Origin: Paenibacillus sp. PvR098
GTDB lineage: Bacteria; Bacillota; Bacilli; Paenibacillales; NBRC-103111
Direction of reading: 5' to 3'
Assembly: GCF_017833255.1 (NCBI RefSeq)
Contig: NZ_JAFIBU010000001.1
Coordinates: forward strand, 3,962,501-4,026,500
DNA: 64,000 nucleotides
The translations under genes were made by a program, and so were the position numbers. Below are positions 7,776-16,388 of this stretch, one piece after another. Position 1 is the stretch's first letter. Every line of letters starts with the position of its first letter. Under the pieces are notes generated by a model, which had not been told where the DNA came from, made no database searches, and was given only the letters and a program-made list of their open reading frames with translations.

Positions 7776-8903
7776 ATGAACAACCTCATGCTTGTCTGTC
7801 TAGCGGTATGGATTAGTTTGGGAATATCCCCATCGAACTCCCCTGCTGCGGCCATTCGTCCGCCAGACTATTTGACTGTCATTGTGATGGCTACACCGCA
7901 ATCGGAGATGAGGACGGAATTAACGGTGCAGTCAGGCCCGCTGATGAAACAGCTTCGCCGCTTGACGGCGAAGCTGCAGCATCACTCGGTGCTGACGGAC
8001 ACCTATATTAAACTGCATGGACCGGGAGGTGAAGCCCTGTACGCAGTCGACGATCAGGGTGACTGGTATGATGCGAACCGTAAGGAAACCGTGCAGCTGA
8101 AGCCCGCCGTAAAGGAGAAGCTGCTTGGGTATATCCGTGCAGCACGAGAGGCTCATTACGGAAAGCTGGTGCCCTGGGAGGAGGCCAAAAAAACCGTCTT
8201 CAGAAAGTCCGTCGCCCAAGTCGTGGATCTCGAAACGGGTCTTCGGTTTCAGGCGCAGCGCCGAGCAGGAAGCAGCCATGCGGATATGCAGCCGCTCACC
8301 AAAGCGGATACGGAGGTTATGAAGCAAATCTACAATGGGGAGTGGAGCTGGAGACGGAGAGCCGTGCTTGTGCAAATCGACGGCCATTCACTTGCCGCAT
8401 CGATGCATGGCATGCCTCATGGCGGTGACGGCATACCGGACAACGCTTTCTCCGGACACTTCTGCATCCATTTCCTCGGCAGCTCCACGCATGGTTCGAG
8501 GAGTGTAGACCCTGACCATCAGTGGATGGTCTACAAGGCGGCGGGCCGTTTGGACGAGGCGTTCAGGCAAGCGACTCCTTATGAGGTCATCGACAGCTTT
8601 TTCATTGCGCTGAATCAGCAGGATTCCGAGCTGCTTAGAAGATCGTTCGCAGATCGGGAGAATCCCGCGCTGAACTATTTTCTGCAAACCATGAGCCAGA
8701 TCAAGTCGATCAGGAAGACGAAACCTTTTACTGAAAAAGACACCAATGGGCAAAATGGGTTCGAGCTTCTGGTCGAAGTGACCGTGAACGCGTTAGGAAA
8801 GCGGCCGGAGAAGCAATCGTTCTCTTTTGTACTGAACAAAGCCTCCGCCGATGGTCCTTGGCAAATTGTATCCGTCACATGGACGGCGCAGAGGCTCAAC
8901 TAA
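7776..8903 (+). CDS. Secreted protein with conserved GHFCIHF motif
   Basis: A 375-residue exported protein of unknown function. The ATG at 7776 follows GGAGGAG at good spacing and starts a clear signal peptide (MNNLMLVCLAVWISLGI, cleavage near PAAA); the frame is open 15 codons upstream without a ribosome site. The middle carries SMHGMPHGGDGIPDNAF, then GHFCIHFLGSSTHGS and DPDHQWMV, a His/Cys-rich motif I have seen in cell-envelope proteins of Firmicutes, where it may form an L,D-transpeptidase-like or metal site; I cannot name the family with certainty. The last 110 residues, beginning TPYEVIDSFFIALNQQDSELL, look like an NTF2/lumazine-binding-like extension. It is a single gene ahead of the ectoine locus. 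Confidence 0.7.
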   Translation: MNNLMLVCLAVWISLGISPSNSPAAAIRPPDYLTVIVMATPQSEMRTELTVQSGPLMKQLRRLTAKLQHHSVLTDTYIKLHGPGGEALYAVDDQGDWYDANRKETVQLKPAVKEKLLGYIRAAREAHYGKLVPWEEAKKTVFRKSVAQVVDLETGLRFQAQRRAGSSHADMQPLTKADTEVMKQIYNGEWSWRRRAVLVQIDGHSLAASMHGMPHGGDGIPDNAFSGHFCIHFLGSSTHGSRSVDPDHQWMVYKAAGRLDEAFRQATPYEVIDSFFIALNQQDSELLRRSFADRENPALNYFLQTMSQIKSIRKTKPFTEKDTNGQNGFELLVEVTVNALGKRPEKQSFSFVLNKASADGPWQIVSVTWTAQRLN

Positions 8904-8953
8904 GTGAATTAAATATAGGTCTTTAGAATGATTTTTTTGTACTATTTGTTGTG

Positions 8954-8971
8954 TTTTGTCAGTTGACAAAA
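8954..8971. promoter_or_regulatory. 18-bp palindromic operator over the ectoine promoter -35
   Basis: TTTTGTCA-GT-TGACAAAA is a perfect inverted repeat with 8-bp arms. The right arm contains the promoter-like hexamer TTGACA (8963-8968), so a dimeric repressor bound here would block the -35. A matching -10 at 17-bp spacing is poor (TAATTA at 8986-8991). The next gene is ehuB, 238 bases downstream. Which regulator binds is unknown; CosR/EctR-type MarR proteins control ectoine genes elsewhere, but none is encoded next to this operon. Confidence 0.55.
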
Positions 8972-9026
8972 ATGTTTGTTTATGGTAATTACGTAACATA
9001 GTGGGACTAAGAACGTAAACCGGGGA

Positions 9027-9095
9027 ATGGGGTATGATACGGGAGGATCTACCGGGAAAAAGGAGCATAGGTCAGGTAATCTTCCCTTACCCCAT
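9027..9095 (+). promoter_or_regulatory. Structured leader RNA upstream of ehuB
   Basis: The untranslated stretch between the putative promoter and ehuB can fold into one long hairpin. ATGGGGTA (9027-9034) pairs with TACCCCAT (9088-9095); GGGAGGAT (9041-9048) pairs with ATCTTCCC (9079-9086); TACC (9050-9053) pairs with GGTA (9075-9078), leaving a 21-base purine-rich loop that contains AAAAAGGAGCATAGG. It does not match the c-di-AMP (ydaO) riboswitch or any other class I can recall. It might be a new regulatory leader or only an RNA-stabilising element. Confidence 0.45.
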
Positions 9096-9208
9096 GAGAA
9101 CAGGGATAATCTGGAATATAGCAAGGATATCCGGCATGACCGACAACTGATATCATGTTAGCATTATTAATGATAGCGATCAAAATCATTGGAGGGATGT
9201 GGGACGAC

Positions 9209-10117
9209 TTGAGGCAATGGTTGAAAATTCCGCTCATTCTTTTGTTGTTTGCGGCAGTGGCAGGATGCGGAACTGTAGATGATGCCGGAGCTCCGCAAGG
9301 AGACAGCCCGGCTGCCGCCGGAGGCAACAAAGAGGGTACATTAGCCAAAGCGCAAGAACAAGGTTATGTCACAGTAGGATTTGCGAATGAAAAACCGTAT
9401 GCTTACCAAACGGCGGACGGGGAACTGACCGGTGAAGCGGTCGAAATTGCAAGGACGGTATTAAAAAATTTAGGAATTAATGAAATGCGCGGCGAATTAA
9501 CCGAATTCGGTTCGTTGGTTGCAGGCTTGCAAGCCAAACGATTCGATCTGATTACCGCGGGAATGTTCATTAATCCTGACCGTTGTTCGGCTGTCGCTTT
9601 CGCCGATCCGGAGTACAGCATCGGGGAAGCGATTGCCGTCAAGAAAGGAAATCCTTTAGTACTACATAGTTACAAAGATATTGCCGAGAACAAGGATGCC
9701 AAGGTGGCGGTCATGGCCGGAGCGGTGGAACTCGGGTATTTGGAGGCATCCGGCGTACCGAAGGAGCGCATGCTGATCGTCCCTGATCAGGCATCCGCCA
9801 TCAGCGCACTGCAAGCAGGCCGCGCGGAAGCGATTACAATGACAGGTCCTGCACTTCAGTCCATGCTGGATATGGCGAATGACAGCAATTTGGAACGAGT
9901 TGCCGATTTCGAACAGCCGACGGTGGATGGCAAAAGCGTCAGGGGTTACGGGGCTACCGCCTTCCGGTTGGATGATCAAGCGTTTAAGGACGCTTTCAAT
10001 ACGGAGCTGAAGAAGCTTAAGGATTCGGGCAAGCTGCTTACCATCTTGCAGAAATTCAGATTCACGGAGGATGAGCTTCCGGGAGACATGACGGCCGCGG
10101 AGCTGTGCGGCGGGTAA
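9209..10117 (+). CDS. ehuB: Ectoine/hydroxyectoine ABC transporter, substrate-binding lipoprotein
   Basis: A periplasmic-binding-type lipoprotein of the polar amino acid family that captures ectoine and hydroxyectoine outside the membrane. Its start is best placed at TTG 9209, about 12 bases behind GGAGGG: this gives a short signal peptide RQWLKIPLILLLFAAVAGC with lipobox AVAGC, whereas upstream ATGs give an over-long N-terminus or sit directly on the ribosome site. The mature part shows the type-3 solute-binding pattern (VTVGFANEKPYAY, FDLITAGMFINPDRC, VAVMAGAVELGYLE). It heads eight genes, ehuBCDA-ectABCD, encoding uptake and synthesis of the same osmolytes. A palindrome and a foldable leader lie upstream. 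Confidence 0.93.
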   Translation: MRQWLKIPLILLLFAAVAGCGTVDDAGAPQGDSPAAAGGNKEGTLAKAQEQGYVTVGFANEKPYAYQTADGELTGEAVEIARTVLKNLGINEMRGELTEFGSLVAGLQAKRFDLITAGMFINPDRCSAVAFADPEYSIGEAIAVKKGNPLVLHSYKDIAENKDAKVAVMAGAVELGYLEASGVPKERMLIVPDQASAISALQAGRAEAITMTGPALQSMLDMANDSNLERVADFEQPTVDGKSVRGYGATAFRLDDQAFKDAFNTELKKLKDSGKLLTILQKFRFTEDELPGDMTAAELCGG

Positions 10118-10118
10118 C

Positions 10119-10772
10119 ATGGACGTTACCGTAATGAGTATGCTGCCGCTGCTGCTGGAAGGGGCTAAGGTGACGGTCCTGGTGGCCGTGCTTTCCGGAA
10201 TCGTAGCTTTTGCGGCAGCGGTGACGGCGGGGCTTTGCAAGCTTTCCAGATGGTGGGTCGTACGGACGGCAACGGCGGTTTACGTTGAAGTGTTTCGCGG
10301 AACTTCACTCTTGGTGCAGCTGTTCTGGCTTTACTTTGCACTGCCATTCCTTGGGGTGGAGCTTCCGAAGCTGCTGGCGGCTGTGCTCGCGGTCGGGCTC
10401 AATTACGGCGCATACGGATCGGAGATTGTCCGAAGCTCAATTCTTGCGGTCCCCAAAGGGCAGTGGGAGGCAGCGATCGCGCTGAATATGACACCTTATG
10501 AGCGGATGACGCGAATTATTTTTCCACAAGCTTTTCTTCGTATGCTGCCCCCGTTCGGCAATTTGATGATCGAACTGATCAAGTCAACTTCCCTGGTATA
10601 CTTCATCACGCTGGCCGATCTGACTTACCAGGCGATGCTGCTTCGTAACAATTACTACCCGATGACGCCGTACATTTTTTCGCTGCTGCTTCTGTTCTAT
10701 TTTGTCATGGCCTATACCGTGTCCTTATGCACCCGGTGGGTCGAACGAAAAGCGGCGGCGGGGAGGATGTAG
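10119..10772 (+). CDS. ehuC: Ectoine/hydroxyectoine ABC transporter permease EhuC
   Basis: A 217-residue inner-membrane permease of the HisM/GlnP type with about five membrane helices. It has the coupling-loop signature of amino acid ABC permeases, RSSILAVPKGQWEAAIALNMTPYERMTRIIFPQAF, which contacts the ATPase EhuA. The N-terminal helix is LLEGAKVTVLVAVLSGIVAF. The ATG follows the ehuB stop by one base, so translation is probably coupled. It should form a heterodimer with EhuD encoded next. Confidence 0.93.
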   Translation: MDVTVMSMLPLLLEGAKVTVLVAVLSGIVAFAAAVTAGLCKLSRWWVVRTATAVYVEVFRGTSLLVQLFWLYFALPFLGVELPKLLAAVLAVGLNYGAYGSEIVRSSILAVPKGQWEAAIALNMTPYERMTRIIFPQAFLRMLPPFGNLMIELIKSTSLVYFITLADLTYQAMLLRNNYYPMTPYIFSLLLLFYFVMAYTVSLCTRWVERKAAAGRM

Positions 10773-10774
10773 CG

Positions 10775-11437
10775 ATGTGGAATTGGGAATATAGTCTGCA
10801 AATCTTGCCGGAACTGCTGATCGCTTTAAGGATGACGATTACGGCAACAGTAGGGGGATTTGCCCTAGCCTGTGTAGGCGGTCTGCTTCTGGCTTTGGCT
10901 GCCAGATCGCGCCGGAAACCGCTCGCTTTGGCGGCAAAGGTTTTGACGGAGTTTGTGCGAAATACGCCATTACTGGTGCAAATATTTTTACTGTATTACA
11001 GCCTGCCTTTAATGACCAATATCTCGCTATCGGCTTTTACCGTTGGCATGATCGGCTTGGGCCTTCATTACAGCACTTATTTGTCCGAAGTGTACCGTTC
11101 TGGCATCGAGGCCATCCCCAAGGGGCAGTGGGAAGCGGCCACTGCGCTCAACTTCTCTAAAGCGAGAACGTGGTTCTCCATCGTACTGCCCCAGGCGATT
11201 CCGCCTATCGTGCCGGTGATGGGCAATTACTTGATCGTGATGTTTAAAGAAACGCCTATCCTTTCAGCGATTACGCTGGTGGAACTATTGCTTACGGCCA
11301 AAAATATCGCTTCGGTTTCGTACCGCGTGTTCGAGCCCTATACAATGGTTGGCATACTGTTTCTGCTGATCAGTTTTCCGGCTTCCCTGCTGGTTAGAAG
11401 GTTGGAAATCAAGCTGAATCGTCAAAGAGGGCTTTGA
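10775..11437 (+). CDS. ehuD: Ectoine/hydroxyectoine ABC transporter permease EhuD
   Basis: The second permease of the Ehu system, 220 residues. The coupling loop reads RSGIEAIPKGQWEAATALNFSKARTWFSIVLPQAI, closely parallel to that of EhuC. The ATG at 10775 is chosen because it lies two bases after the ehuC stop and behind GGGAGG; the frame is open 16 codons further upstream inside ehuC. Helices include LRMTITATVGGFALACVGGLLLAL and a final TMVGILFLLISFPASLLV. Confidence 0.93.
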   Translation: MWNWEYSLQILPELLIALRMTITATVGGFALACVGGLLLALAARSRRKPLALAAKVLTEFVRNTPLLVQIFLLYYSLPLMTNISLSAFTVGMIGLGLHYSTYLSEVYRSGIEAIPKGQWEAATALNFSKARTWFSIVLPQAIPPIVPVMGNYLIVMFKETPILSAITLVELLLTAKNIASVSYRVFEPYTMVGILFLLISFPASLLVRRLEIKLNRQRGL

Positions 11438-11467
11438 CCTCAGGCGAGAGACAGGAGATGAAACCAG

Positions 11468-12253
11468 ATGACGGGTTGTCCTATAGTAAGATATTTGAAT
11501 ATTCGAAAAAATTTCGGTGATATCGAGGTACTAAAGGGAATAGACCTGGATATCGCGCCTGGCGAGAAGGTAGCCATCATCGGCCCGAGCGGTTCGGGCA
11601 AAACAACGCTTGGCCGCCTGCTGATGACATTGGAGGAACCTACCTCCGGGTCGATTGAGATTGGCGGCGAACCGCTTTGGCATATGGAATCGGGCGGTAA
11701 GCAGGTTCGCGCGAATGAGAAGCATCTGCACCGGATGCGCAGCAGCATCGGGATGGTGTTTCAGCATTTTAACCTGTTTCCTCATATGACGGTGCTTCGC
11801 AATGTGACGGAGGCCCCGATGCGGGTGTTGAAGCTTAGCGCGGAGGAGGCGCGGGAGCGCGCGGTGTTCATGCTGCGGAAGGTGGGGCTGGAAGAGAAGC
11901 TGGAATCCTACCCCGCGCAGCTTTCAGGAGGACAAAAGCAGCGCGTGGCGATTGCACGGGCTCTGGTCATGCGACCGAAGGTCATGGTGTTCGATGAGGT
12001 GACCTCCGCGCTTGATCCCGAGCTGGTGGGCGAGGTGCTTGAGGTCATCAAAGAAATTGCGGAAGAGGGCGAAATGGCGATGATTCTTATTACCCATGAG
12101 ATGGAGTTTGCCCGCGAGGTGGCCGACCGCGTCGTGTTCGCCGCCGACGGCGTTATCTTGGAGGAAGGAACGCCCAAAGAGCTTTTTGAGAATCCGCAAA
12201 GTGAACGGCTTCAAGCTTTTCTTAGACGATTCCGATCAACTGTAGGTGTATAA
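11468..12253 (+). CDS. ehuA: Ectoine/hydroxyectoine ABC transporter ATP-binding protein
   Basis: A 261-residue ATPase of the polar amino acid uptake family. Walker [11 protein letters not shown] loop [13 protein letters not shown], signature [15 protein letters not shown], Walker [17 protein letters not shown] and the switch histidine in ILITHEM are all intact. An insert near residue 75-95 ([18 protein letters not shown]) is typical of EhuA-like proteins. It energises EhuC/EhuD. The ribosome site is GAGACAGGAGATGAAACC. The ectA gene begins 14 bases downstream. Confidence 0.94.
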   Translation: MTGCPIVRYLNIRKNFGDIEVLKGIDLDIAPGEKVAIIGPSGSGKTTLGRLLMTLEEPTSGSIEIGGEPLWHMESGGKQVRANEKHLHRMRSSIGMVFQHFNLFPHMTVLRNVTEAPMRVLKLSAEEARERAVFMLRKVGLEEKLESYPAQLSGGQKQRVAIARALVMRPKVMVFDEVTSALDPELVGEVLEVIKEIAEEGEMAMILITHEMEFAREVADRVVFAADGVILEEGTPKELFENPQSERLQAFLRRFRSTVGV

Positions 12254-12267
12254 AAAGGAGGGATTGG

Positions 12268-12777
12268 ATGCCGCAAACGGGCGCGAGCATCATTCGATAC
12301 CGAAAGCCTGACAAAGAGGACGGAGGTAAAGTGTGGGAGCTGATTCGCTCCGCGGGGACGCTGGATCTCAATTCGGCTTACTGCTATATCATGCTTTGCG
12401 ATTATTTCCGCGATACTTGCATCGTGGCGGAGCAGGACGGGAAGCTGGCGGGCTTCGTATCTGCATTTCGTCCCCCCGGCCATGAGGATACGCTGTTCGT
12501 CTGGCAAATTGCCGTAGCTTCAGAGCACCGCGGCAGGGGGATCGGTAAAGCGCTGCTTCAGGAGCTGCTGGCTGGCTGCGGAGACCATGCCATACGATTC
12601 GTGGAAGCGACCATAAGCCCCTCGAACCAAGCTTCCCGAAGTCTTTTCGGTAGTATAGCCAAACTGTATGGTAGCGTTTGCAAAATGGAGGAAGGTTACC
12701 CGGCCGAGATTTTTCCGGGAGGCGGCTCTCATGAAGAAGAATGCATATATCGCATTGGACCGCTTCAGATCAAATAG
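12268..12777 (+). CDS. ectA: L-2,4-diaminobutyrate acetyltransferase
   Basis: First enzyme of the ectoine branch: it transfers acetyl from acetyl-CoA to the 4-amino group of diaminobutyrate. This 169-residue GNAT protein has YRKPDKEDGGKVWELIRSAGTLDLNSAYCY at its start, a hallmark of EctA, and the acetyl-CoA loop QIAVASEHRGRGIGKALLQELL. ATISPSNQASRSLF forms the last conserved GNAT strand-helix. AAAAAGGAGGGATTGG precedes the ATG. Within the operon it lies between ehuA and ectB. Confidence 0.96.
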   Translation: MPQTGASIIRYRKPDKEDGGKVWELIRSAGTLDLNSAYCYIMLCDYFRDTCIVAEQDGKLAGFVSAFRPPGHEDTLFVWQIAVASEHRGRGIGKALLQELLAGCGDHAIRFVEATISPSNQASRSLFGSIAKLYGSVCKMEEGYPAEIFPGGGSHEEECIYRIGPLQIK

Positions 12778-12813
12778 ATATCGGTTTAACTATAACTAGG
12801 AGGATGATGAATA

Positions 12814-14133
12814 ATGACGCAAACAATGACAGAAACGACGGAATTGACTTCTATGCACGTTTTTGAAGAATTGGAATCGGAGGTGCGGAGTTATTGCAGA
12901 AGCTTCCGTACGGTATTTTCGAAAGCGAGCAACGATAAGCTTTGGGATGTCAATGGACGGGAATATATCGATTTTTTCGCCGGTGCAGGCGCATTGAACT
13001 ATGGGCATAACAATGAGCAGATTCGACAAAAGCTGGTTCAGTATTTGTTAGAGGACGGCATCACCCATAGCTTGGACATGGCTACTAAAGCAAAAGAGGA
13101 TTTCCTTACCCGTTTCCGTGATGTGATTTTGAATCCGAGAGGCTTGCAATATAAAGTAATGTTCCCGGGACCAACGGGAACCAATTCGGTGGAAAGCGCA
13201 ATGAAAATCGCCCGTAAGGTGACGGAACGTGAGACGGTGCTTTGCTTTACGAACGCGTTCCACGGGATGACGCTGGGGTCGCTCTCCGTTACGGGCAACA
13301 AGTTTAAGCGAAAAGGCGCCGGCGTGGCCTTGGGCCATTCCGTGTTCATGCCCTACGACGGTTATTTCGGTGCTGATACGGATACAGTTGCTTATATCGA
13401 GAAGCTGCTTGATGATCCAGGCAGCGGCGTTCCGCTTCCGGCAGCCGTCATCGTGGAGACGGTGCAGGGCGAGGGTGGATTGAATGTAGCCTCGCTCCCA
13501 TGGTTGAAACGATTGGAAAAGCTGTGCGAAAAACGGGGAATTGTGTTTATCATCGATGACGTCCAGATGGGCTGCGGCCGGACGGGGACGTTCTTCAGCT
13601 TCGACGAAGCGGGGATTCGTCCGGATATCGTTTGTTTGTCCAAATCCATCGGCGGCTACGGACTCCCAATGGCCTTGACGCTAATCAAGCCTGAGCTGGA
13701 TATATGGGCTCCGGGAGAGCATAATGGCACGTTCCGGGGGAACAATCTGGGCTTTATCGCCGCAACGGAGGCGCTGTCCTATTGGGAATCCGATGCGTTC
13801 TCGATTCAAGTGAAGCGCAAAGCTAAACGGATGCGTACGTTTCTGGAAGAACAGGTGGAGGCCTATCCACAGCTGCAAGGGGAAGTGCGAGGCAAGGGTT
13901 TCATCCAAGGGATTGCCTTTGCGAAAGCAGGAACAGCCGAATTGCTGTGCGAAGCTGCTTTCCAGCGCGGAGTCATCATGGAAACTTCCGGACCCGACAG
14001 CGAAGTGGCGAAGCTGATGCCTCCGCTGACGATTGAGGATGAGGTATTTGAACAAGGGCTGCAGCGGGTCGCTGAGAGTATGAAAGAGCTGGCGGCCGGG
14101 ATTCGGAATTCGTCTCAAGGGAAGGGAGCGTAA
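12814..14133 (+). CDS. ectB: Diaminobutyrate-2-oxoglutarate transaminase
   Basis: A 439-residue class III PLP aminotransferase that converts aspartate semialdehyde to diaminobutyrate with glutamate as donor, the entry step to ectoine. The PLP lysine lies in [15 protein letters not shown], and the cofactor-binding [21 protein letters not shown] and [19 protein letters not shown] segments are present. The N-terminal extension to [15 protein letters not shown] is typical of EctB. Translation starts at ATG 12814 behind AGGAGG. ectC follows six bases after the stop. Confidence 0.96.
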   Translation: MTQTMTETTELTSMHVFEELESEVRSYCRSFRTVFSKASNDKLWDVNGREYIDFFAGAGALNYGHNNEQIRQKLVQYLLEDGITHSLDMATKAKEDFLTRFRDVILNPRGLQYKVMFPGPTGTNSVESAMKIARKVTERETVLCFTNAFHGMTLGSLSVTGNKFKRKGAGVALGHSVFMPYDGYFGADTDTVAYIEKLLDDPGSGVPLPAAVIVETVQGEGGLNVASLPWLKRLEKLCEKRGIVFIIDDVQMGCGRTGTFFSFDEAGIRPDIVCLSKSIGGYGLPMALTLIKPELDIWAPGEHNGTFRGNNLGFIAATEALSYWESDAFSIQVKRKAKRMRTFLEEQVEAYPQLQGEVRGKGFIQGIAFAKAGTAELLCEAAFQRGVIMETSGPDSEVAKLMPPLTIEDEVFEQGLQRVAESMKELAAGIRNSSQGKGA

Positions 14134-14139
14134 AGAGAT

Positions 14140-14541
14140 ATGATCGTAAAACATCTGGAACAGGTTCTAAATACGCAGGACGATGTCGACACGCCGACTT
14201 GGACTTCCCGCAGATTGCTGCTTCAAAAGGACGGCATGGGGTTTTCAATGCACGACACCGTCATTAAGGCGGGTACGGAAACGTTGATCTGGTATAAGAA
14301 CCATGTGGAAGCAGTTTATTGCATTGAAGGCGAGGGAGAAATTGAGGTGATCGGCGGACAAACGTACCCTATCCGGCCGGGAACGCTCTATGCGTTGGAT
14401 GAGCATGAAAAGCACTACCTTCGAGGGAAGACGGATATGCGTATGGTTTGCGTATTTAACCCTCCATTAACGGGGCGCGAGGTTCATGACAAGGACGGCG
14501 TGTATCCGGTGTCTGCCGAGGTTGCCGAAACGAGAGGCTGA
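14140..14541 (+). CDS. ectC: L-ectoine synthase
   Basis: A 133-residue cupin that closes N-gamma-acetyl-diaminobutyrate to ectoine. It begins MIVKHLEQVLNTQDDVDTPTW, as EctC proteins do, and contains the metal-binding cupin strands IKAGTETLIWYKNHVEAVYCIEGEGEIE and YALDEHEKHYLRG, then CVFNPPLTGREVHD. The length is normal. Iron is the usual metal in this family. The spacing of six bases after ectB implies translational coupling. Confidence 0.96.
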   Translation: MIVKHLEQVLNTQDDVDTPTWTSRRLLLQKDGMGFSMHDTVIKAGTETLIWYKNHVEAVYCIEGEGEIEVIGGQTYPIRPGTLYALDEHEKHYLRGKTDMRMVCVFNPPLTGREVHDKDGVYPVSAEVAETRG

Positions 14542-14576
14542 AGGTGAGCTCAAAATAATAAAAGGAGCTGATAAAC

Positions 14577-15515
14577 GTGGCTTATAATGGGGCAAATGTT
14601 CGGACGGAAGATCAGATGGTAACGGTGAATACCCGTTCTACCGGAAGTATAGAGGATGCGTATCCCTCCAGAATCAAGTCGGCTGTGGAATTTATCAAAC
14701 GCAAGGATCCTGTAATCTATTCCGATTGGACGAAGGACAGCCCGGTTGCCCGGGAGCAATCAAATTTCTACGAGAAGAATGGTTACTTGTTCCTCGAGAG
14801 CTTTTTCACGGATGCCGAGGTGAATGATTGGCGTGAAGAGCTCACAAGGCTGTGGGAGGCAGGCCGACATTCGGATGCGGAGGAAGTGATTCGTGAACCG
14901 GGGAGTAATGAAGTGCGCTCGGTGTTTGCGGTCCATCGCGACAACCCAGTGTTCAGCTCGCTATCCCAGCATTCCAGGCTCCTTGAAATCGTTCGGTATT
15001 TGCTGGGAAGCGACGTGTATATGCATCAGTCCCGCATCAATTTTAAGCCCGGCTTTAACGGTAAAGAATTTTATTGGCACTCCGACTTCGAAACATGGCA
15101 CGTGGAAGACGGCATGCCCAGAATGCGGGCGCTTAGCTGCTCGATTGCGCTTGAAGACAACAGTTATTTTAACGGTCCGCTGATGGTAGTGCCCGGCTCC
15201 CACCGGACGTTCGTTACCTGCGTGGGCGAGACGCCGGATGACCATTACCGAAGCTCGCTTCGCCGTCAAGAATACGGAGTGCCCGATCAAGTAAGCTTGA
15301 CCGAGCTTGTCCGCCAAGGCGGCATTGAGGCCCCGGTTGGCAAAGCGGGTTCGATCCTACTGTTCGACTGCAATCTTATGCATGGCTCTGGCAGCAACAT
15401 TACACCGATGCCGCGCAGCAACGTATTCTTGGTGTATAACAGCACGGAGAACCGGATTGTCGAGCCGTTCTCCGGCCAAAAGCCTCGTCCGGATTATATC
15501 GCCGCCCGTTCATAG
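14577..15515 (+). CDS. ectD: Ectoine 5-hydroxylase
   Basis: A 312-residue non-haem iron, 2-oxoglutarate-dependent dioxygenase that makes 5-hydroxyectoine. The signature [20 protein letters not shown] carries the H-x-D part of the metal triad; the third ligand is in [17 protein letters not shown], and the 2-oxoglutarate/ectoine site [15 protein letters not shown] is intact. Translation starts at GTG 14577 behind AAAGGAG. Its presence means the cell can produce hydroxyectoine, generally linked to stationary phase or heat stress. It is the last gene of the ehu-ect unit; no clear terminator follows, so some read-through into the next small gene is possible. Confidence 0.95.
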   Translation: MAYNGANVRTEDQMVTVNTRSTGSIEDAYPSRIKSAVEFIKRKDPVIYSDWTKDSPVAREQSNFYEKNGYLFLESFFTDAEVNDWREELTRLWEAGRHSDAEEVIREPGSNEVRSVFAVHRDNPVFSSLSQHSRLLEIVRYLLGSDVYMHQSRINFKPGFNGKEFYWHSDFETWHVEDGMPRMRALSCSIALEDNSYFNGPLMVVPGSHRTFVTCVGETPDDHYRSSLRRQEYGVPDQVSLTELVRQGGIEAPVGKAGSILLFDCNLMHGSGSNITPMPRSNVFLVYNSTENRIVEPFSGQKPRPDYIAARS

Positions 15516-15609
15516 TATATCAGGGTCTGTAAATCGACCGATTCTATTGCCTGATGGCCCCCTGTAAGTTATAGTAAAAAGAAATCATCCACGCAGAGGG
15601 GGATGACCG

Positions 15610-16062
15610 TTGAATTGGGCTGAACGGTTGAAATTTGCTTTTGGACTGCTGGTGGCATTATTCGGGCTCATCATGCTCGGCGGGTCGGTCGCAAGTGAAG
15701 ATATGGAGAGCGGACTGCTGTCGGAGCTGGTGCTGGTGCTTCTGTTTGCGGTGCTGCCCTTAACTCTCGGCGTTTGGTACGCGGTACGGGTCGTCCACAA
15801 GTCAAAAGCGCGGAGGCAAGACGAGTTGGAGAATGAAATTTTGCGACTCGCCGCCAGGCACTCGGGCCGATTGACCGCTTCTGAGGTAGCGATGAATACA
15901 CGGCTGTCGGTGACCGAGGCGCAGAAACTTTTGGAGGGCTATGTGAAGAACAAGCTCGTTACCTTGAAGATTTCCGGCACCGGGACGTTGGTGTTTGAGT
16001 TTAGCGATTTGATCCCCGAGGAAGAGAAGCGGGAGGCCGCTCGTGTGGCCGATTTGTTGTAG
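15610..16062 (+). CDS. Two-TM membrane protein with winged-helix-like tail
   Basis: A 150-residue protein that starts at TTG 15610 behind GAGGGGGAT. Residues about 8-28 (FAFGLLVALFGLIMLGGSV) and 40-62 (LVLVLLFAVLPLTLGVWYAVRVV) are membrane segments. The rest is cytoplasmic and reads like a small winged helix: NEILRLAARHSGRLTASEVAMNTRLSVTEAQKLLEGYVKNKLV. It may be a membrane-anchored regulator or simply a conserved Paenibacillus protein of unknown role. It follows ectD by 94 bases and ends at a terminator. Confidence 0.75.
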   Translation: MNWAERLKFAFGLLVALFGLIMLGGSVASEDMESGLLSELVLVLLFAVLPLTLGVWYAVRVVHKSKARRQDELENEILRLAARHSGRLTASEVAMNTRLSVTEAQKLLEGYVKNKLVTLKISGTGTLVFEFSDLIPEEEKREAARVADLL

Positions 16063-16100
16063 CGATTTGAATGGTAATGGATAAAAAGCAATGATGGACA

Positions 16101-16125
16101 AAAGCAGCCTGCGGGCTGCTTTTTC
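16101..16125 (+). terminator. Rho-independent terminator
   Basis: AAAGCAGCC / GGCTGCTTT stem (16101-16122) with TGCG loop, followed by TTT. It closes the transcript of the two-TM protein and possibly the ectoine operon. The following 130 bases hold no recognised element before the small leader ORF. Confidence 0.8.
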
Positions 16126-16257
16126 TGTTATCTTCTATTGGCACAATATCGAACTAATATTCTTGGCCTTGTAAATTAAGGATATTTTTATGAAGTAAGT
16201 TCATATATGACGGATCCTGTCAGGGTAAGTCCGTATACTGGAATTTAGGAGGAGAAC

Positions 16258-16335
16258 ATGGTCTGCACCGGAAATTTCTTATTTAACAAAGTGTACCCGA
16301 TAAGCGATGGGCATCGTTGTGCTAAGATGAGGTAA
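16258..16335 (+). CDS. 25-residue leader peptide ahead of the MFS pump gene
   Basis: A short ORF begins at ATG 16258 behind the very strong ribosome site TTTAGGAGGAGAAC and encodes MVCTGNFLFNKVYPISDGHR plus five more residues, with TAA at 16333. It ends 53 bases before the start of a TetL-like efflux gene. Inducible tetL and other antibiotic resistance genes of Gram-positives carry similar-sized leader peptides that act by translational attenuation. The peptide sequence does not match the classical TetL leader I recall. The case rests on the ribosome site, the position and the gene that follows. Confidence 0.5.
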   Translation: MVCTGNFLFNKVYPISDGHRCAKMR

Positions 16336-16388
16336 CGGATGATGGAGAAGAACACAGATAGAAAGTGGAGAAATGAAAGGAGAAAAAA

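Noticed and set aside
9001-9208. A c-di-AMP (ydaO) riboswitch before the ectoine transport genes
   Set aside because: The expected conserved blocks of that class are absent; only a simple extended hairpin is supported.
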